A DNA stretch of 64,000 nucleotides, taken from Prochlorococcus marinus (GTDB lineage Bacteria > Cyanobacteriota > Cyanobacteriia > PCC-6307 > Cyanobiaceae). Within the stretch, counting starts at the first letter, position 1. The number at the start of each line of letters is the position of its first letter. Below the pieces are notes generated by a model. That model had not been told where the DNA came from. It did no database searches and saw nothing but the letters and a program-made list of their open reading frames with translations. Of this stretch, positions 26,323 to 34,215 are shown in pieces. The translations under genes and the position numbers were made by a program. The stretch spans positions 310,001-374,000 of the forward strand of contig NZ_CVSV01000131.1 of the NCBI RefSeq assembly GCF_001180245.1, given 5' to 3'.

Positions 26323-26577
26323 TTATAGAAAAATGCTAATTATCAAAAAGATTATTCCTAGAACTACCGTAACAATTGCTCCATCTACTAATAAGTCTTT
26401 CCATGTATAACTTTTAAGCATCCTTATTTTATCTTCTTCACTCATAAGGTTCTTTAACCACGTCCAATCTAAAAGCTTTGTCAATGCAACACCAAAAATT
26501 AAATGCCCAATCAAAATACCAATTAGATCAATTCTAGAAATATCTTTAGTAAGGCCTGTAATAATAAAAAAGTCCAC
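26323..26577 (-). CDS. Small membrane protein, 84 aa
   Basis: GTG start at 26577 shares a base with the preceding gene's TAG (TAGTG). Two membrane spans: LIGILIGHLIFGVALTKLL (about residues 18-36) and the C-terminal VDGAIVTVVLGIIFLIISIF. A short charged loop with EEDKIRMLKSYTWKD lies between. Likely coupled to the upstream gene. Family not recognised. Confidence 0.6.
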   Translation of the reverse strand: MDFFIITGLTKDISRIDLIGILIGHLIFGVALTKLLDWTWLKNLMSEEDKIRMLKSYTWKDLLVDGAIVTVVLGIIFLIISIFL

Positions 26578-26804
26578 TAGCCTTTTTCTTTATTAGATAA
26601 GGCACCACCTTCTTCTTTGTACTTTTCCCAAGCTTCGCTTATTTTTGCTTTAGAAAAGTTTTGTTTCCCCTCAGAGAATTTATTTTTGAGATTATTAAAA
26701 CTATTAGTCAGCTCTTTTTTTGTTGGTTCATCAAGAAAGTTTGATGTTAATTTCCATAAGTACCAGCTACTCGCTAGAAGAAGAATCAATCCCAGTAGTT
26801 GCAT
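26577..26804 (-). CDS. Small membrane-anchored helical protein, 75 aa
   Basis: N-terminal anchor (LLGLILLLASSWYLWKL) followed by an amphipathic, Lys/Glu-rich helix (LTNSFNNLKNKFSEGKQNF...AWEKYKEEGG). It looks like a thin membrane-anchored coiled coil. First of a coupled pair with the gene at 26323. Confidence 0.6.
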   Translation of the reverse strand: MQLLGLILLLASSWYLWKLTSNFLDEPTKKELTNSFNNLKNKFSEGKQNFSKAKISEAWEKYKEEGGALSNKEKG

Positions 26805-26896
26805 ATTGTTTTTTTTTACTATGCTACAACTTTTTAAATGGTTTCGATAAATTAACTTATTTAATACCTGTAGAATTTTTTTGACATAAATAAAAA

Positions 26897-27052
26897 TTAA
26901 AACTTTAACCAGTGGAAAAATATTCTATCCAATAACCATATGGTTAAACCTCCTTCCAAGAAAGCCAACCAGTACATACCATAATCAGAAAATCCCATTT
27001 GTTCTTTGACTGTTTTAATTAATTTTTTATGAGCTTGAATGAGATCTTTCAT
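26897..27052 (-). CDS. Small membrane protein, 51 aa
   Basis: ATG at 27052, 51 codons: charged N-terminal helix (MKDLIQAHKKLIKTVKEQMG) then aromatic hydrophobic segment (YWLAFLEGGLTIWLLDRIFF). It starts 15 bp after the stop of the zinc-finger mini-protein gene, so probably one transcript. Family not recognised. Confidence 0.55.
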   Translation of the reverse strand: MKDLIQAHKKLIKTVKEQMGFSDYGMYWLAFLEGGLTIWLLDRIFFHWLKF

Positions 27053-27067
27053 AAACAATCAAATTTT

Positions 27068-27319
27068 TTAAACCTGCTGAATTTCTTTAATCAAAAAACC
27101 CTTCCCATAGCAAGATAGACATGTCTTAGTCTCATCTAAAGAAATTCTTAGAAAACCTGCTCCATTACATCTAAAACAATTTACCTTAGTGTTTGAATAG
27201 ATCTTTGATTTAATTTTAGCAGCACGATTTAAGTAAGAAACAGTTTCTTTACGACCGTTTGCTTTGGCAGCTTTGTTTAAAAGCTTTTTGTAGTTGACTT
27301 TAAGTTCTTGGATATTCAT
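27068..27319 (-). CDS. Mini-protein with DnaJ-type zinc-finger repeats
   Basis: 83 residues: a basic helical N-terminus (residues 1-43, LLNKAAKANGRKETVSYLNR) and two CxxCxGxG-like repeats, CFRCNGAGFL (about 48-57) and CLSCYGKGFL (about 67-76). This is half of the four-repeat DnaJ cysteine-rich domain without J-domain, as in some small redox or assembly helpers (for example BSD2-like proteins of plastids). A chaperone or disulphide role is inference. Confidence 0.7.
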   Translation of the reverse strand: MNIQELKVNYKKLLNKAAKANGRKETVSYLNRAAKIKSKIYSNTKVNCFRCNGAGFLRISLDETKTCLSCYGKGFLIKEIQQV

Positions 27320-27604
27320 CTTTTGTAGAAACCATGATGCAAATACAGGAAAAACTTAATGTTTAAATAATTTAAATGATTTTTCCCGTTTATATTTCTT
27401 TTCAGATCTCTTATGGAGATTTGGATAATATAACTAAGATTTGTTTTATATGATTGGTATAAAGAGTATTAACTTGGTTATTTAATAGAAATTTTATATT
27501 TGATAGATTAAATATTTTGGATGATCATTCCAAAGTCATTATTTCGACCTTCAAAGGAATTTTGTAAATTTTGCAGTTTAAAAAAATTTTTTAGTTCTAA
27601 TAAA

Positions 27605-27730
27605 TCATCCGGCCTTTTTGAGGTTTTTCACTAAAAAATCATTTTCATTAGTAAGAACTTTGAGCTTAGATTTTTCCAACTCTTTTCTGATTTCGGGATT
27701 TAAATCCTTTTTTGTCTCATTTAGATTCAT
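27605..27730 (-). CDS. Small coiled-coil protein, 41 aa
   Basis: ATG at 27730: highly charged helix (MNLNETKKDLNPEIRKELEK...) ending in ENDFLVKNLKKAG. The ending resembles that of the 57-residue protein at 23635. No membrane segment. Function unknown. Confidence 0.45.
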   Translation of the reverse strand: MNLNETKKDLNPEIRKELEKSKLKVLTNENDFLVKNLKKAG

Positions 27731-28264
27731 AAGATTTGTTCTTAAAATTAATTAAAAGACAGTTGAGATCATAGTGATCCCAAAAAAAATTTGTGGATAG
27801 TTTTTTCTTAAAAGAAGATAATATTTAATTTTCCTCATAGAAATTCAAATTTAATCAACATATTGTGGAAAACCCTGTTGAAAAACGCTTAAAAAGTGGA
27901 TAACTCTTCGGGAGCATTATCAAAACAAGCTTTTCTGGAAAAATTTTTAAGTATTAATACTTCATCAAAAAAAATAAAATATAGTTTAAAAAGTAACATA
28001 ATCTCTTGTTATAACTGTGGGATCATTACTTTTTAAAAAAGATAAATTTTCTATACCAGAAGCTCATGTTGATAAAAAATTCAAAAAGTTTTTTCTTCAT
28101 GATGTATCAAATTGAAAATTAAAGTGAAGAAAAATCAATCAAAACTTGAAATTTTTAATTTTTGCCATAGCTGAGTATAAATTGTTTAATTCGGTTTTCT
28201 CTATGCAAATATTTCTCAAACCTAAAACTAATCAAATAGGGTTGACTAAGTTAATAAATTTTAA
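27731..28264. other. Long gene-free stretch with three DnaA-box-like sites
   Basis: About 530 bp without a credible ORF, the longest gap in the window. TGTGGATAG (27792-27800), TGTGGAAAA (27864-27872) and AGTGGATAA (27895-27903) are each within one base of a DnaA box, all in the same orientation; TGTGGAAAA is the complement of the TTTTCCACA form used in cyanobacteria. The promoter of the gene at 28265 is expected near 28200-28260. Nothing else was recognised. Confidence 0.4.
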
Positions 28265-28501
28265 ATGACAGAAGAAAAAAAGGATTCAAAAAAATGTTCT
28301 GGAAAGAAAAACATTATGTTTGCCTATGGTTTTATACAACTTGGTTCTAGTTTCGTATCTGCAATAGCTTTAGCTGCAATCGCTTTTGGATTCTGTTCAG
28401 TAAAAAAAGAGTCTAAACTTTTCAATAAATGTGTTGCAGAAATTATTGAAGATGGTGGTACCAATTCTGAGGCCGTAAGGTATTGTAACGGGGGTAATTA
28501 A
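28265..28501 (+). CDS. Small membrane protein, 78 aa
   Basis: A basic N-terminus (MTEEKKDSKKCSGKKN), one long hydrophobic segment (IMFAYGFIQLGSSFVSAIALAAIAFGF, written here as residues 17-43) and a C-terminal part with cysteines (NKCVAEII, RYCNGGN). It may have a periplasmic or lumenal cysteine pair. Family not recognised. Confidence 0.6.
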   Translation: MTEEKKDSKKCSGKKNIMFAYGFIQLGSSFVSAIALAAIAFGFCSVKKESKLFNKCVAEIIEDGGTNSEAVRYCNGGN

Positions 28502-28522
28502 AATTACTTTCAGAATTATTAA

Positions 28523-28765
28523 GTGGACTCAACCTGTGATTTGATTATTGACTCTTTAAAAGAGGAGCCAATTGGAGAAACTGATCATTTTATTTGGTTT
28601 ATAACAGATATTGGCATCGTTGCTCTATTTAAAAGACAGGAAAACTTTGAAACTTATAGTTTGAATGTCGAAATTGAGGCAAATAAAATTGCTTTAGACA
28701 TAACTAAAGAAGAGAAAGAGTACCTCAAAATTAAAGAGAGACAGATTTTCTTGTTTTATTCATGA
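28523..28765 (+). CDS. Hypothetical protein, 80 aa
   Basis: GTG start, 21 bp after the previous stop, so probably the same transcript. Soluble, with a hydrophobic strand-rich middle (HFIWFITDIGIVALFKRQ) and a charged C-terminus ending RQIFLFYS. Family not recognised. Confidence 0.55.
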   Translation: MDSTCDLIIDSLKEEPIGETDHFIWFITDIGIVALFKRQENFETYSLNVEIEANKIALDITKEEKEYLKIKERQIFLFYS

Positions 28766-28785
28766 CCTAGGATTTAGTTCTTGAT

Positions 28786-28980
28786 TTAGTAAGATGGCTC
28801 AAGGTTAAAGGCTGGCTCCATAATATTGCTCTCGCTAACTAATTCGTAGGTTAGCTCTTTATTAAGGGCATTTATATAAGATGTATAAAGTTTCCCCCAA
28901 ACAAATTCAAATTCATCTTTACTTAAATTCTTGAAAAGAATTTCTCCTTTGAAGTAAATGTGATAAGAATCATTCATCAT
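28786..28980 (-). CDS. Small hypothetical protein, 64 aa
   Basis: 64-residue protein: strand-like start (DSYHIYFKGEILFKNLS), a helix with aromatic residues (DEFEFVWGKLYTSYINAL) and an acidic end (ESNIMEPAFNLEPSY). The pattern recalls small picocyanobacterial proteins of the form 'Y-I-Y-x-G...L...EF...W..L', but I cannot name it. Confidence 0.6.
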   Translation of the reverse strand: MMNDSYHIYFKGEILFKNLSKDEFEFVWGKLYTSYINALNKELTYELVSESNIMEPAFNLEPSY

Positions 28981-29075
28981 GGAAAATTAATCTTATCCTT
29001 TTTAACGCAGTGAAATATGTATGTAGTATTAGGTGCTACTAAAAAGAAATTTATATTTAGAAGTTAGAAATACTT

Positions 29076-29387
29076 TTAGACTATCCGTGTATTCATTTTT
29101 TGTTTTTTGAATAATCCGACTGTCTCATCAAGATCCATACAAGGCTGAATGCTTATATCCATTAACCTTCTCCATGGATGCCATTGCTTCCAAATTGTCT
29201 CAAGAGAATCTGCACTCACTACAGAATGGCCAATCCCATTTTGAACCATAAAAATCCAAGAATGAACCTCATAGTTTTCAGGTCTATTTTGGGGACCACC
29301 TGATTCATACCAATTAATTAGCATTTCTGCCCCTTCTTCTTGATCCTCGCCATCAGTAAATTCGTAGGAAATCAAATATCTTTGCAT
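29076..29387 (-). CDS. DUF3303-like small protein
   Basis: 103 residues; a ferredoxin-like alpha/beta pattern with RYLISYEFTDG, EVHSWIFMVQNGIGHSVVSA, LETIWKQWHPWRRLMDISIQPCMD. The order (strand, helix, strand with glycine turn, helix, strand) fits the DUF3303 family as I remember it. Function unknown. It is a single minus-strand gene. Confidence 0.55.
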   Translation of the reverse strand: MQRYLISYEFTDGEDQEEGAEMLINWYESGGPQNRPENYEVHSWIFMVQNGIGHSVVSADSLETIWKQWHPWRRLMDISIQPCMDLDETVGLFKKQKMNTRIV

Positions 29388-29488
29388 ATAGATTATTATT
29401 AAAATCTCTAAACTATTTTAACTCTAGATTTAGATATTGCCTCCGAATTTAATTAATGCTATGAAGTTTATAAAGGTGATTATTTTAA

Positions 29489-29593
29489 ATGACAGAAAGA
29501 TTTGGGAAAATTAAAAAGAATATTTTGACTAATTTATCTTTTATAAATAAGACAATCTTGAAGTATTTTCAAAACCATGATCTGTTCGTATAG
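29489..29593 (+). CDS. Candidate small ORF, 34 aa
   Basis: ATG at 29489 with AAAGGTGAT about 12 bp upstream, encoding a basic, moderately hydrophobic peptide (MTERFGKIKKNILTNL...YFQNHDLFV). The stretch 29388-29669 otherwise shows nothing clear. Low confidence. Confidence 0.3.
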   Translation: MTERFGKIKKNILTNLSFINKTILKYFQNHDLFV

Positions 29594-29669
29594 CTTCATT
29601 TAATAGATAAAATTTGATACTTTTAAAATACCTTTAATTAGTTAACATATTTGTACTGTATAGATACCG

Positions 29670-30053
29670 ATGATAAATAAAAAGGATCAAAGCGATCCAA
29701 TTGATAATTTAGAGTATGAAAAAGTTCTAGAAGAAGAAATAATTAATTCGTACGAAAGTAAATTTCAGAAAGATACTGAAGAAGATATTAAAAAGATTAA
29801 ATTCTACAGACTTAAAAGAACTCCATTAGAAATATTAAATAGGTCATTCTTCTTCTTCTTTATTGGAAGTTTTCTTTTCTCTTTGTTTTTAGCTTATTCA
29901 GAGAGTAAGTTATGGTTCATACTTTATGTAATAAGTGCATTGTCATGTGTTTTCTATACTCCTAATAGAAAGGCACTAAAAGAATTAATAGCAGCTTGGC
30001 CAAATATAGAGGATCTCATCAAAGGGAGGAGTATGTGGAGAAAAGGCAAGTAA
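29670..30053 (+). CDS. Hypothetical membrane protein, 127 aa
   Basis: Acidic N-terminal 45 residues (EKVLEEEIINSYESKF), then a long aromatic hydrophobic region (SFFFFFIGSFLFSLFLAY and LWFILYVISALSCVFY), i.e. two spans, and a C-terminal cytoplasmic helix (LKELIAAWPNIEDLIKGRSM). It heads a run with two tiny ORFs (30061 and 30150). The upstream region has TGTACTGTATAGATA, a plausible -10 area. Confidence 0.65.
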   Translation: MINKKDQSDPIDNLEYEKVLEEEIINSYESKFQKDTEEDIKKIKFYRLKRTPLEILNRSFFFFFIGSFLFSLFLAYSESKLWFILYVISALSCVFYTPNRKALKELIAAWPNIEDLIKGRSMWRKGK

Positions 30054-30060
30054 ATAGATT

Positions 30061-30153
30061 ATGAAACCTTTAAGTGCATTTAAAAAATGGTTATTAAATA
30101 TCCTTGTGCCATATATCGAAGGCACCAACAAGAAAAAAGAGGATAAAAAATGA
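30061..30153 (+). CDS. Small basic peptide, 30 aa
   Basis: ATG 7 bp after the previous stop; 30 codons (MKPLSAFKKWLLNILVPYI... KKKEDKK), an amphipathic helix then a basic tail. Its TGA overlaps the next ATG (ATGA). The tight overlaps support it being translated. Confidence 0.45.
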   Translation: MKPLSAFKKWLLNILVPYIEGTNKKKEDKK

Positions 30154-30287
30154 GTCTAATAAAGGTTGGAATTATTGTTGAAATTTTTTTGTTTGTTGGA
30201 GTTTTTTTATGGATTAGGAAACTAACTAGTAATAAAGGTAGACAACCATCTCTATCAAAAAAAATAATTAAAAATCTTAAATTTTAG
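30150..30287 (+). CDS. Single-span membrane peptide, 45 aa
   Basis: ATG at 30150 overlapping the previous stop by 4 bp. One membrane span (VGIIVEIFLFVGVFLWI) followed by a very basic tail (RKLTSNKGRQPSLSKKIIKN). Part of the unit starting at 29670. Confidence 0.5.
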   Translation: MSLIKVGIIVEIFLFVGVFLWIRKLTSNKGRQPSLSKKIIKNLKF

Positions 30288-30408
30288 AATTTTGGACAAA
30301 AAATAAGGAATCTTTATAAAGAGATTAAATTTATGGGGAATTTATTTACTTTTTTTCTCTCACTTTGTGTATGAAATCGGTTAGAACATCTATATCTTTC
30401 TTAAAAAT

Positions 30409-30762
30409 ATGGTTTCCTCCATTCAAGGTCTTGCTCCAATAACTAATCCATTAAATAGTGTCTTAGTAGAAAAGAAACTAATAAATGTTGACCAAAAGTT
30501 TATTCAACTTGTTTCTCTGGCAGAGGGGTTACCTCGTACAGAAGTTATTGAAAGTGGTAGAAATTATTGGAGAGGCGTTTGTAGAAGCTTAATTTTTAGA
30601 TTTCCAGATGATCTCGAAATTTTAAAGCTTGATGTAAGAAGTTATGTAGATAGATCAAAAGGAATTATTCAGATAAGATCTGCAGCAAGATTAGGGCAAT
30701 CAGATTTAGGTGTGAATCTAAGAAGAGTGGAATACTTGTTTAATCAATTAGAGAAATTTTAA
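30409..30762 (+). CDS. DUF1499 family protein
   Basis: 117 residues. The DUF1499 hallmark IIQIRSAARLGQSDLGVNLRRVEYL is at the C-terminus (about residues 86-111), preceded by ESGRNYWRGVCRSLIFRFPDDL. Longer family members have an N-terminal export or membrane part that this one lacks. Function unknown. Confidence 0.8.
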   Translation: MVSSIQGLAPITNPLNSVLVEKKLINVDQKFIQLVSLAEGLPRTEVIESGRNYWRGVCRSLIFRFPDDLEILKLDVRSYVDRSKGIIQIRSAARLGQSDLGVNLRRVEYLFNQLEKF

Positions 30763-30839
30763 TTAATCTGTTTTTTATAAATTTAAGGTTCTTTTTACCA
30801 AATAGTTGTGCTTTAATTCATAAGAATATTTGAATTGCC

Positions 30840-30971
30840 ATGGTGAAGATAATTTTAGTTGGAATTATTGTTGCGCTTGTATATTCTCAACCTGACCTCC
30901 GTCTTACAGTTGCTGATTGGTTAAAAGCAGCTTCTGATTTTCTTATTGAATCAGTACAAGTAAAACCATAA
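30840..30971 (+). CDS. Small membrane peptide, 43 aa
   Basis: ATG at 30840: short hydrophobic start (KIILVGIIVALVYS) then an amphipathic helix (LRLTVADWLKAASDFLIESV). Plausible as a picocyanobacterial small protein; not recognised. Confidence 0.5.
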   Translation: MVKIILVGIIVALVYSQPDLRLTVADWLKAASDFLIESVQVKP

Positions 30972-31154
30972 ATTAATTTTTAATAAAGCATTAAATAAGA
31001 CCTGAGACAGTAATCATTTGTTTAATGCATACAGCTACGAAAATAAATATTATTATCCTGCTTAATATGTATTTCACTTAATCAAATAAATAGTTTTAGG
31101 AACATAATAGAAAATTTTTTTGAAATTTTTGAATAGTTAACGATAATAAGGGAT

Positions 31155-32210
31155 ATGAAGCTTAGATTATTTGAGTTCTATTTTATTAAAGACTATTTGA
31201 GGCCTTGGTTTGGTCTTATTTATTCTTTATTCTTTCTGTTTTTTTTAGGTGCAATTGGCTATCGAATAACAGAGGGCTGGGAATGGAGTGATTGCTTATG
31301 GATGGTTCTGATCACAATAACCACTATTGGTTTTGGAGAAGTTCAACCTTTAAGTCCTGAAGGCAGGATCGTAACTGTTTTAGTAATCGTAGGCGGATTG
31401 ATCTTTATTCAATTTACCTTTCAAAAAGCTGTTCGATTATTCGAATCGGGCTATTTTCAAAGAGTAAACGAATTACGTTTTAAAAGACTTCTTAGAAAAA
31501 TGGAAAATCATGTAATTTTGTGCGGATATGGGAGGGTAGGTCAGGAAATTTCTAACCAGATAAAAACGCAAAATATTCCAATAATTGTTGTTGAGAGCGA
31601 TGAAGATAGAAAAAAGATTGCTGAAGAAAATGGTTTAGAAGTTCTTTGTGCTGATGCAACTCTTGACGAGACTTTAAAACTGGCAGGATTAGAAAAATGT
31701 AAAAGTTTGGTTGTTACCTTACCAAATGATGCGGCTAATTTATATGTCGTTTTAAGCGCTAAAGGGATTAGAAGTTCTATAAGAGTAATTGCAAGAGCTG
31801 GAACTGAAGAAGCCGCAAGTAAATTGAGATTAGCTGGAGCAAGTATAGTCGTAAGCCCTTATATCGCTGCAGGAAGAGCAATGGCATCAATGGCTTTAAG
31901 ACCTATCGCCATTGACTTTCTTGATCTGCTTGCAGGAAGTGAATGTGAAATTGAAGAATTTGAATTAAGTAATGATATTAGTCTTTTTGAAACTGCAGAG
32001 AAAAGATCACTTTCTGAACTTGGAATTGGAAAAAAGAGTGGTGCAAAAATTTTAGCTATTAAAGAAAACGAAAAATTATTTACTAATCCTGGAGGTAATT
32101 TCATACTTCAACCAGGTCAGGTATTAATAGCCTTTGGTAGTAAAGAACAACTAAATATTTTTAACGGTTTATTAGGAAATCTTGTTGTAGCAGTAGAGTT
32201 ATTAAAATAG
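31155..32210 (+). CDS. Potassium channel with RCK (TrkA-N/TrkA-C) domains
   Basis: 351 residues. Two membrane helices (about 13-38 and 68-90) flank a pore loop with selectivity filter TTIGFGE (about residue 54). An RCK domain follows: HVILCGYGRVGQEISNQI (NAD/nucleotide-binding loop, about 116-133), VVESDEDRKKIAEENG, CADATLDETL. A TrkA-C-like end is at about 260-350. MthK-like, ligand-gated K+ channel of the plasma membrane. The filter has F in place of the usual Y (GFG rather than GYG). Confidence 0.9.
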   Translation: MKLRLFEFYFIKDYLRPWFGLIYSLFFLFFLGAIGYRITEGWEWSDCLWMVLITITTIGFGEVQPLSPEGRIVTVLVIVGGLIFIQFTFQKAVRLFESGYFQRVNELRFKRLLRKMENHVILCGYGRVGQEISNQIKTQNIPIIVVESDEDRKKIAEENGLEVLCADATLDETLKLAGLEKCKSLVVTLPNDAANLYVVLSAKGIRSSIRVIARAGTEEAASKLRLAGASIVVSPYIAAGRAMASMALRPIAIDFLDLLAGSECEIEEFELSNDISLFETAEKRSLSELGIGKKSGAKILAIKENEKLFTNPGGNFILQPGQVLIAFGSKEQLNIFNGLLGNLVVAVELLK

Positions 32211-32264
32211 ATAGATTGAGATTCAGAATTAATTGCTAAATTAATTGTGGGTGAAATAAATCAA

Positions 32265-32618
32265 ATGAAAATATTTAAATTTCTAATTGTAATTCCTGTA
32301 ATAACTTTAATAATTATTTTCCAAACCTCTTTGCAAAATAGATATCTAATGGCTACTGATATTAGAGATGGAGAGACAATTTTTAGAAATGTTTGTGCAG
32401 GCTGTCATGTAAGAGGTGGATTAGTCGTTCTTAAAGGATCCAAATCATTAAAACTTTCTGACCTTGAAAAAAGAGGAATAGCCGATTTAAATTCAATAAC
32501 AAAAATTGCTAATGATGGGATTGGTTTTATGAAGGGTTATAAAAATAAATTGAAGGATGGAGAGGATAAGGTTCTTGCACAATGGATTATTCAAAATGCA
32601 GAAAGGGGTTGGGAGTAA
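32265..32618 (+). CDS. Class I c-type cytochrome (c6/c553-like)
   Basis: 117 residues from ATG 32265 (a GTG at 32247 would add MGEINQ). Hydrophobic N-terminal signal/anchor (residues 3-23), heme-binding CAGCH at about residues 44-48, candidate axial Met in GIGFMKGYKNKL, and a C-terminal AERGW typical of cytochrome c6. It would carry electrons in the lumen or periplasm. It ends with TAA directly abutting the next ATG. Confidence 0.85.
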   Translation: MKIFKFLIVIPVITLIIIFQTSLQNRYLMATDIRDGETIFRNVCAGCHVRGGLVVLKGSKSLKLSDLEKRGIADLNSITKIANDGIGFMKGYKNKLKDGEDKVLAQWIIQNAERGWE

Positions 32619-32987
32619 ATGAAAAGCTTATTTTTTGCATCGTTTTTATTTTTATTAGCTGAATATTCTTTTGCTCAGGAATTAACTAATTACACAATTA
32701 CATCTGATTCTCAAGTAAATACTTTAGAAGGTGATTTAAAGGCTAAGGGAAATGTAGTCATTAAGAGTAATAGTGGTAATTTTGAGGCTTATTCGGACAA
32801 GCTTTCTTTTGACAAGGATGATAAATCCCTAAAACTTATTGGTAATGTATATGTTAAAAATCTAGAGTCTGACGGAATTGCAATTGAAGAAACATCCGGA
32901 GATGAATTGACAATATTTACTGATACGGGAATTTTTGAATTCAAATCTCAAAATAAAAACAGAGTAACAACAAAAATTAAATTCTAA
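32619..32987 (+). CDS. LptA/OstA-like periplasmic protein
   Basis: 122 residues with a signal peptide (MKSLFFASFLFLLAEYSFAQ) and an OstA/LptA-like beta-jellyroll repeat: TITSDSQVNTLEGDLKAKGN, LSFDKDDKSLKLIGNVYVKN. LptA-type proteins form a bridge for lipopolysaccharide across the periplasm. It abuts the cytochrome gene with no gap, so both are co-transcribed; a functional link is unclear. Confidence 0.75.
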   Translation: MKSLFFASFLFLLAEYSFAQELTNYTITSDSQVNTLEGDLKAKGNVVIKSNSGNFEAYSDKLSFDKDDKSLKLIGNVYVKNLESDGIAIEETSGDELTIFTDTGIFEFKSQNKNRVTTKIKF

Positions 32988-32990
32988 ATA

Positions 32991-33023
32991 AAGAGCTGAT
33001 ATTTAGTTTCTAGCTGAGCTCTT
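32991..33023 (+). other. Hairpin between lptA-like gene and pstS
   Basis: Perfect 7-bp stem AAGAGCT (32991-32997) / AGCTCTT (33017-33023) with a 19-nt loop, right after the LptA-like stop. No T-run follows, so it is a weak terminator candidate or a 3'-end stabilising hairpin. Confidence 0.35.
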
Positions 33024-33138
33024 AATGCAGCTATATAAATAATATTTATATCAAAATAATTTGATTAATATATCTTGAAATTTTTAAATTAACTTTTGTC
33101 TGTAATTTATATTTAACACTATTATTTCTCATTACAAA

Positions 33139-34110
33139 GTGGGCATTTTCAAAAAAGTCCTTATTTTTTCTTCTGCTATCTCATTAGTCCTCTCTCAAGA
33201 AGCGATTGCTTCAAAAAGATTGAGCGGAGCAGGTGCTACATTTCCCTCGAAAATTTATACTAGGTGGTTTTTTGACTTAGCCAAATCTGGGGGACCAAGG
33301 GTTAATTACCAAGCAGTTGGTTCGGGCTCTGGAAGAAAAGCTTTTATAGACCAAACTGTAAACTTTGGTGCATCAGATGATCCTATGAAAGATTCTGATA
33401 TAGAGAAAGTAACTAGAGGACTTGTTCAAATACCTATGATTGGTGGAACTATTGCTTTTGGTTATAACTATGATTGCGATTTGAAACTTACTCAAGAGCA
33501 AGCAGTACGAGTTGCAATGGGTATGGTTAAAAACTGGAAAGAATTAGGCTGTAAATCAGGAAAGTTAACTTGGACACATCGTTCTGATGGTTCAGGAACT
33601 ACTAAGGCTTTCACAAACTCTATGGAAGCATTTTCACCAACATGGACTTTAGGAACTGGCAAATCAGTTAAGTGGCCAGCAGGCGTTGGAGCAAAAGGTA
33701 ATTCTGGTGTCGCAGGTGTAATTCAAAACACTCCAGGGGCAATTGGTTATGTAAATCAGTCATATATTAAAGGTAATGTTAAGGCTGCTGCACTTCAAAA
33801 TCTTTCAGGTGAGTTTCTAAAACCATCTGCAGAAGCAGGAGCTAAGGCTCTTAATGGTATTACTTTAGATGAAAATCTTGCGGGTAAAAATCCTAATCCA
33901 ACAGCAAAAGGAGCGTACCCTATCGCTTCATTGACATGGATACTTGCTTACGAAAAAGGTAATGGTAGAAACACTAAAGCAATAAAACAAGCCTTTAATA
34001 AATTGTTAAGTGATGAGTATCAAGATAAGGCTTCATCCCTTGGATTTATTCCCTTAAAAGGAAATATCCTTTTGAAATCAAGAGCTGCCGTTGAAAAAAT
34101 AGGTAGTTAA
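33139..34110 (+). CDS. pstS: Phosphate-binding protein of the Pst ABC transporter
   Basis: 323 residues from a GTG start; signal peptide residues 1-24 (ending EAIAS). Phosphate-binding motifs include SGAGATFPSKIYTRW, GSGSGRKAFID, FGASDDPM and the HRSDGSGTTKAFT loop. It captures phosphate in the periplasm. pstC follows after 105 bp containing a possible Pho box, so pstS may be transcribed both alone and with pstCAB. Confidence 0.96.
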   Translation: MGIFKKVLIFSSAISLVLSQEAIASKRLSGAGATFPSKIYTRWFFDLAKSGGPRVNYQAVGSGSGRKAFIDQTVNFGASDDPMKDSDIEKVTRGLVQIPMIGGTIAFGYNYDCDLKLTQEQAVRVAMGMVKNWKELGCKSGKLTWTHRSDGSGTTKAFTNSMEAFSPTWTLGTGKSVKWPAGVGAKGNSGVAGVIQNTPGAIGYVNQSYIKGNVKAAALQNLSGEFLKPSAEAGAKALNGITLDENLAGKNPNPTAKGAYPIASLTWILAYEKGNGRNTKAIKQAFNKLLSDEYQDKASSLGFIPLKGNILLKSRAAVEKIGS

Positions 34111-34150
34111 ATTTTTTAATAGATGTCAAATTATCATGAATTTCATATAC

Positions 34151-34180
34151 CTTTAACCCCTCTTAAAGTCTTTTACAACA
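34151..34180 (+). promoter_or_regulatory. Possible Pho-box-like repeats before pstC
   Basis: The stretch reads CTTTAACC, then CTTAAAGT, then TTACAACA at an 11-bp period, loosely matching the tandem YTTAAYYW repeats of cyanobacterial Pho boxes. The second and third units are poor. Regulation by PhoB is expected from the gene context, but phoB/phoR are not in the window. Confidence 0.35.
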
Positions 34181-34215
34181 TTTAGTAGTAGATTTATAGA
34201 GATATTCTTTTTTTA

